DNA of 34,496 nucleotides from Microcaldota archaeon (GCA_021792115.1 JAJYVI010000001.1:1-34496), one strand, 5' to 3'. Shown: positions 1 through 7,182, counted from the stretch's first letter. Numbers and translations: made by a program. The notes: generated by a model not told the origin, from the sequence alone.

Positions 1-1
1 A

Positions 2-772
2 AACCCAGGTATTACTGCAGTTGCTATTCCAATTTCTGCATATAATAATGAAAATTTAATATCGAAATCCAAAAATATAAAATGGAGCAATGAAAAAAGT
101 TTAATGGAGACTATAGATAATTTAAAGGATAAAATTGAATCAAATATAAAAATTAATAATAAACATAAAAAAGGAAAAGATACGCAGATACGGATTCTTA
201 TCCAAGACATAATACAGCATAATGGCCAGGTAGTTTTTGGGATAGATTACTCAGGTAAAATAAAGAAAAAAGATAAAGTAAAGATACTGCCTGAAAATAT
301 AACAGCCATAGTAAAATCAATCTCAAGCACTACGAACACTAATACACAAGATAGCAATGGGATACAGAAGATAAAAAATATTTCAATAAGATTTGATAGG
401 GAGATTGATATTAAAAGAGGAGATATCATATATGACATGCATTCTATGCCTACATACACTAAGAGATTTAGAGCAGAGATATTTGCTATAAATGCTATAG
501 ATATAAGCAAAAATATAGAAAAAATAAGGATTGTATTAAACAACAATGATAAGAAGATAATTAGTATGAAAATTTTGAGTACTTTATCCCCTATTACAGG
601 AAAAAAAATTTCTACAAATAGCAATAATAAAATAATCCCCAATACATATGTTGATGCAGAGGTAATTTTAAATTCAGATTACCCTATGGAGAAGTTTAGC
701 ACATTTGAGAACCTCGGCCGTTTTCTTATATTCGTTGGAGATAGATTTTCAGGTATAGGCAAAATAAAATAA
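2..772 (+). CDS. EF-1A/CysN-type translational GTPase paralogue, C-terminal part (5' end outside window)
   Basis: The reading frame is open from base 2, so the gene begins upstream of the window. The first visible residues (PISAYNNEN, then KWSNEKSLMETIDNL) match the end of the EF-1A G domain, where family members read PISA...W..GPTLLEALD. Two beta-barrel domains follow: one with GKIKKKDKVKILP and DIKRGDI, typical of EF-Tu domain 2, and a last domain ending NLGRFLIFVGDRFSGIGKIK. That final block, and the FDREIDIKRGDI segment, look closer to CysN (sulfate adenylyltransferase GTPase subunit) than to canonical aEF-1A. The sequence is very Lys/Asn/Ile rich and too divergent to be the main elongation factor. 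The P-loop is not visible, so GTPase competence cannot be judged. Function is inferred only at family level: a CysN-like or specialised EF-1A-like GTPase. Confidence 0.7.
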   Translation, partial: NPGITAVAIPISAYNNENLISKSKNIKWSNEKSLMETIDNLKDKIESNIKINNKHKKGKDTQIRILIQDIIQHNGQVVFGIDYSGKIKKKDKVKILPENITAIVKSISSTTNTNTQDSNGIQKIKNISIRFDREIDIKRGDIIYDMHSMPTYTKRFRAEIFAINAIDISKNIEKIRIVLNNNDKKIISMKILSTLSPITGKKISTNSNNKIIPNTYVDAEVILNSDYPMEKFSTFENLGRFLIFVGDRFSGIGKIK

Positions 773-930
773 GTATTTGATAAATTACTTATATTTGAGA
801 CATAGATTTAGAAACTTTTGCAATTTCCTTTTACTTTTTTGTATGCTGCTTAGTAATATTCCATTCTTAGATAAGACTTAAAGTAATTTTATTAATAAAG
901 TAATGAGAGAGTATTGGAAAAATCAAATTT

Positions 931-977
931 TGTTGATAAAATAATAAAAATGTTGATAAAGTCAGACTTAATCAACA
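931..977. promoter_or_regulatory. Palindromic operator with an extra half-site upstream of the small-protein cluster
   Basis: Bases 951-977 form a 27-bp inverted repeat centred on base 964: 13-bp arms with one mismatch (958/970), outer arm TGTTGAT/ATCAACA. A third copy of TGTTGATAAA lies at 931-940, exactly 20 bp before the copy at 951-960, so all three half-sites fall on the same face of the helix. The palindrome ends about 18 bp before the TATA-like element at 995-1006. The shape and position suggest a dimeric regulator binding upstream of the TATA box. The regulator is unknown. Confidence 0.5.
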
Positions 978-994
978 AAGGTATCTTGTACGAA

Positions 995-1006
995 AGCTTT
1001 TTAAAT
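995..1006 (+). promoter_or_regulatory. TATA-box promoter of the small helical protein cluster
   Basis: GCTTTTTAAATC is a good archaeal TATA element. Its centre is about 39 bp before the ATG at 1040, predicting a short leader that still includes the Shine-Dalgarno motif GGTG at 1031-1034, six bases before the start codon. Confidence 0.5.
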
Positions 1007-1039
1007 CTAAAGCACCGTAATTAAATTTAGGTGTTTTAA

Positions 1040-1387
1040 ATGAGTGGACGGGAAGAGGCAATCAAATTTAAACCGCAAGATAGAGATAGGGGAGAAAGTG
1101 TAAAAAAGCTTATCAGAACTAACTATGAGAGTGGAAGTGGCTTAAAAGATAGCTTACTTTACAATGCAACTATGGCACTTAAAACTGCAGAATATTTTGA
1201 AAAACGGGTTGGAGGAGCAAGAACAAGCAATTATTTTCAGGAATGCATCGAAAATTTAAATGAAATTGCACTGTTATCAGGAGGAAAAGTTAATAGCAAG
1301 ATAACAGAACTGATTGATGATGCAAAAAATAGACAATTGGTACAGATACTTAGGTCTTTTGATGAAAGAAAGGCCAGTATAAATTAA
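1040..1387 (+). CDS. Small helical protein of unknown function (first of three)
   Basis: This 115-residue protein is not recognised. A charged N-terminus (about residues 1-30, rich in Arg, Lys, Asp and Glu) precedes predicted helices around 38-55, 63-80 and 85-110. The middle segment NYFQECIENLNEIALL has the same aromatic/Ala/Leu spacing as the paired helices of the two following genes, so it may be a distant member of the same family, but similarity is weak. It has a clear start: a GGTG motif six bases before the ATG and a TATA element upstream. There is no signal peptide or membrane segment, so it is probably cytoplasmic. It is the first gene after the palindrome at 951-977, although the next two genes seem to have promoters of their own. 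Confidence 0.7.
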   Translation: MSGREEAIKFKPQDRDRGESVKKLIRTNYESGSGLKDSLLYNATMALKTAEYFEKRVGGARTSNYFQECIENLNEIALLSGGKVNSKITELIDDAKNRQLVQILRSFDERKASIN

Positions 1388-1423
1388 TTTTATAATTATA
1401 GATTAATTATAGAGAGTGGTAAA

Positions 1424-1909
1424 ATGCAGAATAATGTAAAAAAGTATTGCAATAATACAGAATCTTGCAACATTGGCCATAAGACTGGTAAAGAGGACAT
1501 GCTTGGGATAATTGAAGATAAGATAAACGATGGGAAAAAATATTTTGAATATGCAAAAAAAACAGGCATAGGAAAATATTATGTTTATGCTCTAATTAAT
1601 TATAAAGCTGCTGATACCCTTCTTGAAAAAATACGCTTTGAAAGATTGAAAAAAAAGAATAATGACGGCATCGATGACATAAAATCAGGAAAATATGATT
1701 TTCTAGTAATAGCAAAAAATAATGCTGATTTATATGATAAAAGGTTCATCGAAACTGTTGAAAAGGAAATAAAATATGGAGATGAGGTAAAGAAGCAGGA
1801 AGAGAGTATATTGCATGAAATTGAGACTTTCTTTGAAAAAAAAGAAGCAGCAAAAGAAGAGGAGAAGTATGCTATGCTTTTGAGATCAGATATTGCGCAT
1901 ACTGCTTAA
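1424..1909 (+). CDS. Small helical protein, paralogue of the next gene; MIT/TPR-like helices
   Basis: This 161-residue, Lys/Glu-rich protein has no recognised family assignment. Its core (about 35-75) reads DGKKYFEYAKK then YVYALINYKAADTLLEKIR, and a third helix follows (about 96-125). The pattern A..NY..A..LLE..R...LK......IDD recurs in the next gene, which marks the two as paralogues. Two antiparallel helices with an A/Y/A/L pattern followed by a third helix is the layout of MIT and TPR-like domains; this comparison is an inference from spacing. A TATA-like stretch (TTTTATAATTATAG near 1388) lies about 30 bp before the ATG, so the gene may have its own nearly leaderless transcript. A short basic/acidic coiled segment ends the protein. 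Confidence 0.7.
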   Translation: MQNNVKKYCNNTESCNIGHKTGKEDMLGIIEDKINDGKKYFEYAKKTGIGKYYVYALINYKAADTLLEKIRFERLKKKNNDGIDDIKSGKYDFLVIAKNNADLYDKRFIETVEKEIKYGDEVKKQEESILHEIETFFEKKEAAKEEEKYAMLLRSDIAHTA

Positions 1910-2011
1910 AGTAGGCATAACCTTATTATTTTATTTATTTTATTTTCAGGTATATCTTAATATTCTAATTTTAATAGTCTAAATTATATATTTATAAAAA
2001 TAGTGCATAAA

Positions 2012-2425
2012 ATGGTAGAAAAAGATAATAAAAAACAGAAAGAAACTACAGACCAGGTTAATGAAGGTAGAAAAATTAGCAGCGCAGAAACGAGCAGTAC
2101 GCAGTATAGAGAGGTAGTTATTAGCGCAGTAAAGGAAAATTGCAGAATAGGAGAAAATTTCGAAAAATATGGAGATATCCTTCAGGCAATTGAAAACTAT
2201 GAATATGCATTGTTTCTTCTTGAATGCCTCCGGGATTCGCATTTAAAGTTAAATCGGAGAAAGGAAGATAATATTGACGACTCTTACAAAATCAGAAATA
2301 GGGAGTTGAAAGTCATAGACAAGAGTGATCCAAAACATAAAAAATTACTGGAAGATATAAAAGAGGAATATGCTCTAAGAATAGAGATTATGAAAAAGGT
2401 AAATGTGCTTACAGAACAAATATAG
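2012..2425 (+). CDS. Small helical protein, MIT-like three-helix pattern
   Basis: The 137-residue protein has a low-complexity charged N-terminus (1-30) and then a helical pair reading AVKENCRIGENFEKYGD and AIENYEYALFLLECLRD (about residues 31-70). A third helix, IKEEYALRIEIMKKVNVL, lies near the C-terminus. This order and the small-residue spacing resemble the MIT domain, which in archaea occurs in Cdv/ESCRT-type AAA ATPases. Family membership is inferred, not shown. I chose the ATG at 2012 over the in-frame GTG at 2003 because a TATA element (1983-1998) would place the transcript start at about 2012. The gene is convergent with the KEOPS gene, leaving 8 bp between the stop codons. Confidence 0.7.
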   Translation: MVEKDNKKQKETTDQVNEGRKISSAETSSTQYREVVISAVKENCRIGENFEKYGDILQAIENYEYALFLLECLRDSHLKLNRRKEDNIDDSYKIRNRELKVIDKSDPKHKKLLEDIKEEYALRIEIMKKVNVLTEQI

Positions 2426-2433
2426 TTGCAGAT

Positions 2434-2958
2434 TCAATCTTTTATTTTAGATACTGCAATCTTTTGAAATAGAAGCATGTGGGCAAGTTTTATTGAATCC
2501 TGTGTTTTAGCTATTTTTATACCTAGCTTTTTAGCACATTTTGCAGTCTGGTCAATGCTAGGCATGAAATCAGAGTCAGTATTTAATAAAGGTTTTATTT
2601 TTCTATATAATTGCTTGCTATCTGAAAAAAATACGAACTGATTACTTTCTTTTGCTCCTGCAAACATCACTGCACGATCTATCTGGCGTGTAAAAGAAGC
2701 AAAAAGAAGCATTTCCATAGCTATGCTCTTTGATGAATTTTGATTTTCATCAAACGCCTCTAAAGCATTTAAATATGCTGCAATAAGATGACTTTTATCA
2801 AGTATTGAGTTAGGATCAAATAACTGCGCAAACCCATTGCTTCTGCCGCTGTTGCTAAGCATATGAATCTTTGTAATCAGAGATTTTATGCTAAGGCTCG
2901 TTGATGCCTGCCTAATTATAAGACTATTTATTATTTTTGGATCCTGATTCAATGCCAT
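2434..2958 (-). CDS. cgi121: KEOPS complex subunit Cgi121
   Basis: The 174-residue protein matches the Cgi121 (CGI-121/TPRKB) family. Diagnostic blocks are KSHLIAAYLNALEAF and, after it, MEMLLFASFTRQIDRAVMFAGA; in other archaeal Cgi121 proteins the equivalent is MEILVRASGQRQI..A....GAK. Cgi121 is the small KEOPS subunit that binds tRNA and Bud32 and helps Kae1 make N6-threonylcarbamoyladenosine at position 37 of ANN-decoding tRNAs. Length fits the family. The start has a GTGA motif four bases upstream. The C-terminus, usually the helix that contacts Bud32, ends in LAHMLLFQKIAVSKIKD, a plausible equivalent. The other KEOPS genes are not in this window. Confidence 0.8.
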   Translation of the reverse strand: MALNQDPKIINSLIIRQASTSLSIKSLITKIHMLSNSGRSNGFAQLFDPNSILDKSHLIAAYLNALEAFDENQNSSKSIAMEMLLFASFTRQIDRAVMFAGAKESNQFVFFSDSKQLYRKIKPLLNTDSDFMPSIDQTAKCAKKLGIKIAKTQDSIKLAHMLLFQKIAVSKIKD

Positions 2959-3014
2959 TTTTTCACATAAAGTTTGCCCACAGAGAGATAAAATATATTT
3001 CTTCTTTTAGTATT

Positions 3015-3920
3015 CTAAACTATTGTAAGCCAGTCATTGAAATCTTCATCCTTACCTGAAACGATATCATAGAACCTACTGCTTATTGATTTTGTTATTT
3101 CCCCTGCAAGACCTTTAGATATATTTATACCATCAATATTAACTATTGGGGTTATCTCGGCTGCAGTGCCAGTGAAAAAGGCTTCATCGCTTGTGTAAAG
3201 CTCTTCTCTATGTATCTTTCTCTCAGTTACAGTAAGGCCTTTGGCTTTGGCTATTTTTATTACTGAATCACGTGTGATGCCAAGTAGAATATCTGATGAA
3301 TTGTCTGGCGTTATCAGCTCATTATCTTTTACAATGAATATATTTTCGCCTGGCCCCTCAGCAACATATCCATTACTTGAAAGGATTATTGCCTCATCAT
3401 AGCCTGCATGCTTAGCCTCTATGCTGCATAAAATAGAATTAATATAGTTTCCGCTTGCCTTAGCCTGTATCGGGATAATAGATGAATTAAATCGTCTCCA
3501 TGATGAAATCTTGCATTTTATGCCTCTCTCCTTATTTATGAAATAATTGCCAAAGTCAACTGCTGTTATAAACACACTTATTTTTTTATTTGCCACGCTC
3601 AAACCAATGTTCTGGTCATTGTAAAATGCAAATGGCCTGATATATGATGAAGAAAGCTTGTTTACCTTTAGTAGAGATATTACAGCATCTTCAATCTGTG
3701 CTTCATTATAGTTTAGGTCCATAGAATATATTTTTGCACTCCTAAAAAATCGCTTTATATGGTCATTAAGCCTAAAAATTGCAGTCTTTGAATTTTTTTT
3801 AATAGCATATGAGCGTATGCCTTCAAAAATTCCGCTGCCGTACTGTAATGAGTGCGTCAGAATTCCAACTTTTGCCTTTTCAGCATCAATAAGTTCTCCG
3901 TCAAGCCAGACTTTTTGCAT
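3015..3920 (-). CDS. ilvE: Branched-chain amino acid aminotransferase (PLP fold type IV)
   Basis: The 301-residue protein is full length for the family. The N-terminal VWLDGELIDAEKAKVGILTH and YGSGIFEGIRSY blocks, the PLP-binding lysine (about K154 in QAKASGNYINS) and the EGPGENIF block are all present. The reaction is reversible transfer of the amino group between leucine, isoleucine or valine and 2-oxoglutarate. Substrate choice within fold type IV cannot be fixed from sequence alone, but the KASGNYINS and GPGENIF context favours BCAT over D-amino-acid transaminase. The ATG is preceded by GGAGATT. It lies 56 bp upstream of cgi121 on the same strand; no other branched-chain pathway genes are near, so it may serve amino acid degradation or salvage. 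Confidence 0.9.
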   Translation of the reverse strand: MQKVWLDGELIDAEKAKVGILTHSLQYGSGIFEGIRSYAIKKNSKTAIFRLNDHIKRFFRSAKIYSMDLNYNEAQIEDAVISLLKVNKLSSSYIRPFAFYNDQNIGLSVANKKISVFITAVDFGNYFINKERGIKCKISSWRRFNSSIIPIQAKASGNYINSILCSIEAKHAGYDEAIILSSNGYVAEGPGENIFIVKDNELITPDNSSDILLGITRDSVIKIAKAKGLTVTERKIHREELYTSDEAFFTGTAAEITPIVNIDGINISKGLAGEITKSISSRFYDIVSGKDEDFNDWLTIV

Positions 3921-4152
3921 TTAATCTCCCTATAAATAATACGGCAAACAGCTTATTAATTATTGCGGTTTAGCATATTCATTAAATAATAATTATTCCA
4001 TCAAGAAATTTTAGGGCTGTTTATAATTTATATTTATAATATTTATACAAAAAAATACAAAAAATAGTACAACTGATGCAAACAAGGAGACCAAATAAAA
4101 TTTTAACAATGCATATTTAATTAGCAGTAAGAGTCATAAGATTTATTCGTAC

Positions 4153-4166
4153 CTTTTTTATATTTT
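4153..4166 (+). promoter_or_regulatory. TATA-box promoter of the RNHCP-hjc pair (leaderless start)
   Basis: CTTTTTTATATTTT is centred about 25 bp before the ATG at 4184 and no Shine-Dalgarno motif lies between them. That is the arrangement expected of a leaderless archaeal transcript. Confidence 0.5.
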
Positions 4167-4183
4167 GTATTATAAAATAAATT

Positions 4184-4498
4184 ATGGCGCGCAAATTCCA
4201 AAGACATATAGAGAATTTCAAATGCAGCAACTGCGGCAAATTTGTAGAAGGAAATGGGTACACAGATCACTGCCCAGAATGCCTCGAAGGAATGCATGTA
4301 GACAACAATCCTGGCGACAGAGCCTCAGACTGCCGTGGCGCAATGAAAGTATCATATGTAGAGTATAAATCAGGCAACTTTATCATACATTATAAATGCA
4401 GAAAATGCGGAATTGAAAAGAGGTTTATGGCAGCGCAAAATGACAATAAAGAAACATTAATGGCATTCTTTGAAAAAAATATTAAAGCTAAAGTTTAA
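4184..4498 (+). CDS. RNHCP-family zinc protein
   Basis: This 104-residue protein has the RNHCP-domain signature: FKCSNCGKFV, then DHCPECLEGMHVDNNPGDR (family form RNHCP.CL.S.HVD..PGDR) and DCRGAM. Cysteines at 14, 17, 30, 33, 50, 72 and 75 provide zinc-ribbon ligands, with the last pair (KCRKCG) making a second knuckle. The family has no established biochemical role; members are small and found in bacteria and archaea. Here the gene sits 12 bp before the Holliday junction resolvase gene on the same strand, so the two are probably co-transcribed. A nucleic-acid link is therefore an inference from zinc ribbons plus context. The first three letters of the usual RNHCP motif are changed to YTDHCP. 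Confidence 0.8.
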   Translation: MARKFQRHIENFKCSNCGKFVEGNGYTDHCPECLEGMHVDNNPGDRASDCRGAMKVSYVEYKSGNFIIHYKCRKCGIEKRFMAAQNDNKETLMAFFEKNIKAKV

Positions 4499-4510
4499 AT
4501 GTGATAGCAT

Positions 4511-4924
4511 ATGGCAATGAGGTATTCTAAAGGCGCAAGAAGCGAGAGAGAGCTTTTGCTTCGTCTTTATGGTATAAATTACTCTGTAATGCGCGCTGCT
4601 GGGAGTGGCGTAAACTCATTGAGCCCTGACATAATAGCAATAAAAGAAGGGAGAGGGTTTGCATTCGAATGCAAGGCCTGGGCTACAAACTTGCTTATAG
4701 AGCCTGAAAGATTAGATTCTCTCCAGGTATGGGAAAAAAATACTGGCATGCAAACTTTCATTGCATGGAAGATAAACAATAAGGGGTGGTTCTTTATAAA
4801 ACTCAACGAGCTCTTAAAAAATGGCAAGAATTACACAATGACAAAGAGCAGGGCATTCGAGATAAATAGACGATTTGAAGAGATAACTGGTATAGCCTGG
4901 CAGAAAAATCAGGCAGAAGAGTAA
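4511..4924 (+). CDS. hjc: Holliday junction resolvase Hjc
   Basis: The 137-residue protein has the archaeal Hjc nuclease core: an N-terminal GARSERELL with the conserved Glu (about E12), RAAGSG, then PDIIAIKEGRGFAFECKA giving the PD-(D/E)XK residues D40, E53 and K55. Hjc is a homodimer that cuts four-way DNA junctions during recombination and fork repair. Length is typical. The start is set by a GTGAT Shine-Dalgarno motif five bases before the ATG. It lies directly after the RNHCP gene, and RadA, which makes such junctions, is 2.3 kb downstream on the same strand with the S13-S4-S11 genes between. Confidence 0.9.
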   Translation: MAMRYSKGARSERELLLRLYGINYSVMRAAGSGVNSLSPDIIAIKEGRGFAFECKAWATNLLIEPERLDSLQVWEKNTGMQTFIAWKINNKGWFFIKLNELLKNGKNYTMTKSRAFEINRRFEEITGIAWQKNQAEE

Positions 4925-5031
4925 ATATAGAAAAGTATTTTAATTTTTCAGCAAGATATTTAATAATTTAAAGTGTATTGTAATAAAAATTAATAATAGC
5001 AAATAAGTGAAAAGGCAGTAATTTGACAAAA

Positions 5032-5042
5032 CTTTTTATATC
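5032..5042 (+). promoter_or_regulatory. Probable promoter of the S13-S4-S11 operon
   Basis: CTTTTTATATC is a strong TATA-like element about 115 bp before the S13 start. It would leave a leader of roughly 90 nt that keeps the GTGA motif at 5144-5147. A second, weaker TATA-like site at 5118-5126 would give an almost leaderless message and exclude that motif, so the upstream site is preferred. Confidence 0.4.
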
Positions 5043-5151
5043 TTTATAACCTATTATTAATTCAGCATTTTAATGCGCACTATTTTTATTGCGCTATTTT
5101 TGATTTTCATTTTTCATAATTTATAGACTTAAACACTGAATACGTGAATTA

Positions 5152-5694
5152 ATGGCTGAAAAAACACCAACACCACGCAAAAAACCAGAGAACCTGACAT
5201 CAATAGTTAGGATAGCAGGAAGAGATATTAACGGCTCGCTTAACATAGAAAGAGGATTGCAAAGCATAAAAGGCATTGGAGCGAATACTGCAAAAATATT
5301 TGCAAATGCAATTGAAAGCAAGTTAGGCATAGATAAAAATACAACAATAGGGAGCCTAAACGAGGAACAAATAGATAAAATAGAAACCATGCTAAAATCT
5401 CCATCACAGTTAAACATACCTAATTTTATTTACAACAGGAGAAAAAACAGTGAAAATGGCCAGGACATGCATATAATAGGTAATGACCTTTTATTTGCAG
5501 TAAGGCAAGATATAAATAAGCAGGTAACAATAAAAACCTGGAGAGGATTTAGGCATCAGTATGGCTTAAAGGTAAGAGGGCAGTCAACGCGCTCAACAGG
5601 AAGAAGTGGTACAACAGTCGGTGTGCTCAAAAAGGCAATTAAGGCACAACAGCAGCCTGCTGCAAAAGGTGGAGCAGCGCCTGCAAAAAAATAA
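5152..5694 (+). CDS. rps13: 30S ribosomal protein S13 (uS13)
   Basis: The 180-residue protein shows the uS13 pattern: SIVRIAGRDINGSLNIERGLQSIKGIGANTA (helix-turn-helix contact with 16S rRNA in the head), IPNFIYNRRKNSENG, and the basic tail TWRGFRHQYGLKVRGQSTRSTGR. It sits at the top of the small-subunit head and contacts the large subunit and P-site tRNA. A 15-residue basic N-terminal extension and an Ala/Gln/Lys-rich C-terminal tail (about 158-180) go beyond the usual archaeal length. The start has GTGA four bases before the ATG. It is the first gene of the classical archaeal S13-S4-S11 operon; S4 follows after 14 bp. Confidence 0.95.
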   Translation: MAEKTPTPRKKPENLTSIVRIAGRDINGSLNIERGLQSIKGIGANTAKIFANAIESKLGIDKNTTIGSLNEEQIDKIETMLKSPSQLNIPNFIYNRRKNSENGQDMHIIGNDLLFAVRQDINKQVTIKTWRGFRHQYGLKVRGQSTRSTGRSGTTVGVLKKAIKAQQQPAAKGGAAPAKK

Positions 5695-5708
5695 ATTTTG
5701 GTGATTAA

Positions 5709-6272
5709 ATAGGATCAATAAAGAGGAACAGAAGAAAGCATGAAAATCCAAAGGATATTTTTAATGTTGAGAGGATAAAACAGGACAGGGCATTAGTAAA
5801 TGAATACGGACTCAAAAACATGAAAGAGCTCTGGCAGGTGCAATCCAAGATAAGCAATATCAGAAGGAACATCAGGCTTTTGCTTGCAGGAACCTCTAAG
5901 CAGGCAGGAAATGAAAGTGACATTGTAAACAAGCTTGTAAAGCAGGGAATTGCAAAGCAAGGCGCCACACTTGACGACCTTCTTGATCTGCAGGAAACGC
6001 AGTTTCTTGAAAGAAGGCTGCAGTCAGTAGTCTTCAGAAAGGGGCTTGCAAAATCAATCAAACAGGCAAGGCAGCTTGTAGTGCATGGATTCATAGGCAT
6101 AGATGGGAAGAAAATAGACAAGCCTGGTTTCTTAGTAGATGCAAACAAGGAGCAAAGTATTGCGTATTATAAGAAAATAGACCTGAATGCAGCACCTAAA
6201 ATAGAGATAACGAAACAAGAAAAGGAGGTTATTAAAGAGATAAAGGAAAAACAAGAGGCAGAAAAAATTTAA
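5709..6272 (+). CDS. rps4: 30S ribosomal protein S4 (uS4), apparent AUA start codon
   Basis: This is uS4, which binds 16S rRNA early in assembly and lines the mRNA entry channel. The S4 domain is seen in FLERRLQSVVFRKGLAKSIKQARQLVVHGFIGIDGKKI. The first ATG in frame (5820) would remove about 37 conserved residues. Between the in-frame TAA at 5706-5708 and that ATG the frame is open and encodes GSIKRNRRKHENPKDIF and ERIKQDRALVNEYGLKNMKELW, matching the normal archaeal N-terminus (MGDPKR.RKKYE.P.HPW...RI..E..L...YGLKNK.E.W). No ATG, GTG or TTG occurs in this stretch; the only suitable start is ATA at 5709, preceded by GGTGAT three bases upstream. S12 at 28659 uses the identical spacing (GTGATTAA then TTG). 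From ATA the product is 187 residues, the usual length. Confidence 0.9.
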   Translation: MGSIKRNRRKHENPKDIFNVERIKQDRALVNEYGLKNMKELWQVQSKISNIRRNIRLLLAGTSKQAGNESDIVNKLVKQGIAKQGATLDDLLDLQETQFLERRLQSVVFRKGLAKSIKQARQLVVHGFIGIDGKKIDKPGFLVDANKEQSIAYYKKIDLNAAPKIEITKQEKEVIKEIKEKQEAEKI

Positions 6273-6303
6273 ACAAATAAAATATGCTTAAAACTGGGAT
6301 GAA

Positions 6304-6798
6304 ATGGCTAAAAAACAGAATGCAAAGGCAAAACCTGATGCAACAAAAAAAGAGGAAAAAAAGGAAATTGTATCATATGAGGCAAAGGCCTTAGAGGAAA
6401 AGCCAAAACCAACAAAAGAAAGATGGGGTGTTGCGCATGTCTATTCATCAAAAAACAACACGATAATAACAGTCACTGACATGAGCGGTGCTGAGACAAT
6501 TGCAGTTGGGAGTGGCGGAATGATGGTAACTGCTGATTCTCAGGAAGGCTCACCTTATGCTGCAATGCAGGCTGCGTATAAGGTCGCTGCCCAGGCAAAG
6601 GATAAGGGAATTACTAACATAAATATTGAGATACGCGCACCTGGAGGGCACAATTCAAAGAGCCCTGGGCCTGGAGCGCAGGCTGTTGTAAGGGTTCTTG
6701 CAAGGAGCGGAATACGCGTCAATAAAATTATGGATGTAACACCTATACCTACAGACACTACAAAAAGGCCTGGAGGAAGAAGAGGCAGGCGTGTATAA
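6304..6798 (+). CDS. rps11: 30S ribosomal protein S11 (uS11)
   Basis: The 164-residue protein carries the uS11 core from WGVAHVYSSKNNTIITVTD through GGMMVTADSQEGSPYAAMQAA and the PGGHNSKSPGPGAQAVVRVLAR block to the basic end DTTKRPGGRRGRRV. uS11 lies on the platform of the small subunit near the mRNA exit. About 40 N-terminal residues, mostly Lys, Glu and Ala, extend beyond the standard core. The start has GGATGA just upstream. In many archaea rpoD and L18e follow; here the operon ends at S11 and a 384-bp gap leads to radA. Confidence 0.95.
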   Translation: MAKKQNAKAKPDATKKEEKKEIVSYEAKALEEKPKPTKERWGVAHVYSSKNNTIITVTDMSGAETIAVGSGGMMVTADSQEGSPYAAMQAAYKVAAQAKDKGITNINIEIRAPGGHNSKSPGPGAQAVVRVLARSGIRVNKIMDVTPIPTDTTKRPGGRRGRRV

Positions 6799-7120
6799 TT
6801 CTATACAAGCATACCTCAAATCAGCCGAATTTTAACAGATTACAGTTTATCTCTAGCTTGTACTAGTCTGCTATCTTTTTTTTATTTATAAGGTTACAGG
6901 TTAATTGCCCCTGTGGCAGCTTAGCCTTATTACATGCAAAATTAAATGGAGCCATCTGATTTTTAGCAATGTTTTTATAGTTTTGTAATAGAGATATATA
7001 TCGGTAGAGAACTATCAGGGCTGCTCTTATATTTTTATTATATTTTGCCAGATTACAGCACTGATGCTAAGCAAAATACATTTAAGTAAATTCAAACAAA
7101 TTGTCATAATTTATGCAAAC

Positions 7121-7144
7121 CGCATTAACTGCATTGTTAATGCG
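7121..7144. promoter_or_regulatory. Perfect inverted repeat upstream of the radA promoter
   Basis: CGCATTAAC (7121-7129) and GTTAATGCG (7136-7144) are exact reverse complements separated by six bases, and AAA/TTT flanks extend the match past one unpaired C. The centre is about 30 bp before the TATA element of radA. Its symmetry suggests a dimeric regulator site; whether it answers DNA damage is unknown. Confidence 0.45.
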
Positions 7145-7156
7145 TTTATTGATGGT

Positions 7157-7168
7157 ATTTTATATAAA
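7157..7168 (+). promoter_or_regulatory. TATA-box promoter of radA
   Basis: TTTTATATAAAA is centred near 7162. A start of transcription about 25 bp further on falls at or next to the ATG at 7183, not the in-frame ATG at 7171, which supports a leaderless message starting MAKEKAIKEIED. Confidence 0.5.
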
Positions 7169-7182
7169 AAATGCGTGTTTCT

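Larger units (their letters stand above)
6799..7182. other. Intergenic region between S11 and radA
   Basis: No gene, tRNA or C/D box RNA is recognisable in this 384-bp stretch. The only supported elements are at its right end: an inverted repeat at 7121-7144 and a TATA-like element near 7157-7168, listed separately. T-rich runs around 6868-6887 could terminate the S11 transcript. Confidence 0.5.

Noticed and set aside
247..642. Minus-strand hydrophobic frame over the first gene
   Set aside because: It is antisense to an EF-1A-type protein with recognisable blocks; its hydrophobicity follows from Lys/Asn/Ile-rich sense codons.
5820..6272. S4 beginning at the first in-frame ATG
   Set aside because: It would delete a conserved, perfectly encoded N-terminus that is preceded by a good Shine-Dalgarno motif.
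6799..7120. Possible tRNA or guide RNA between S11 and radA
   Set aside because: No T-loop consensus, cloverleaf pairing, or C/D box series could be found on either strand.
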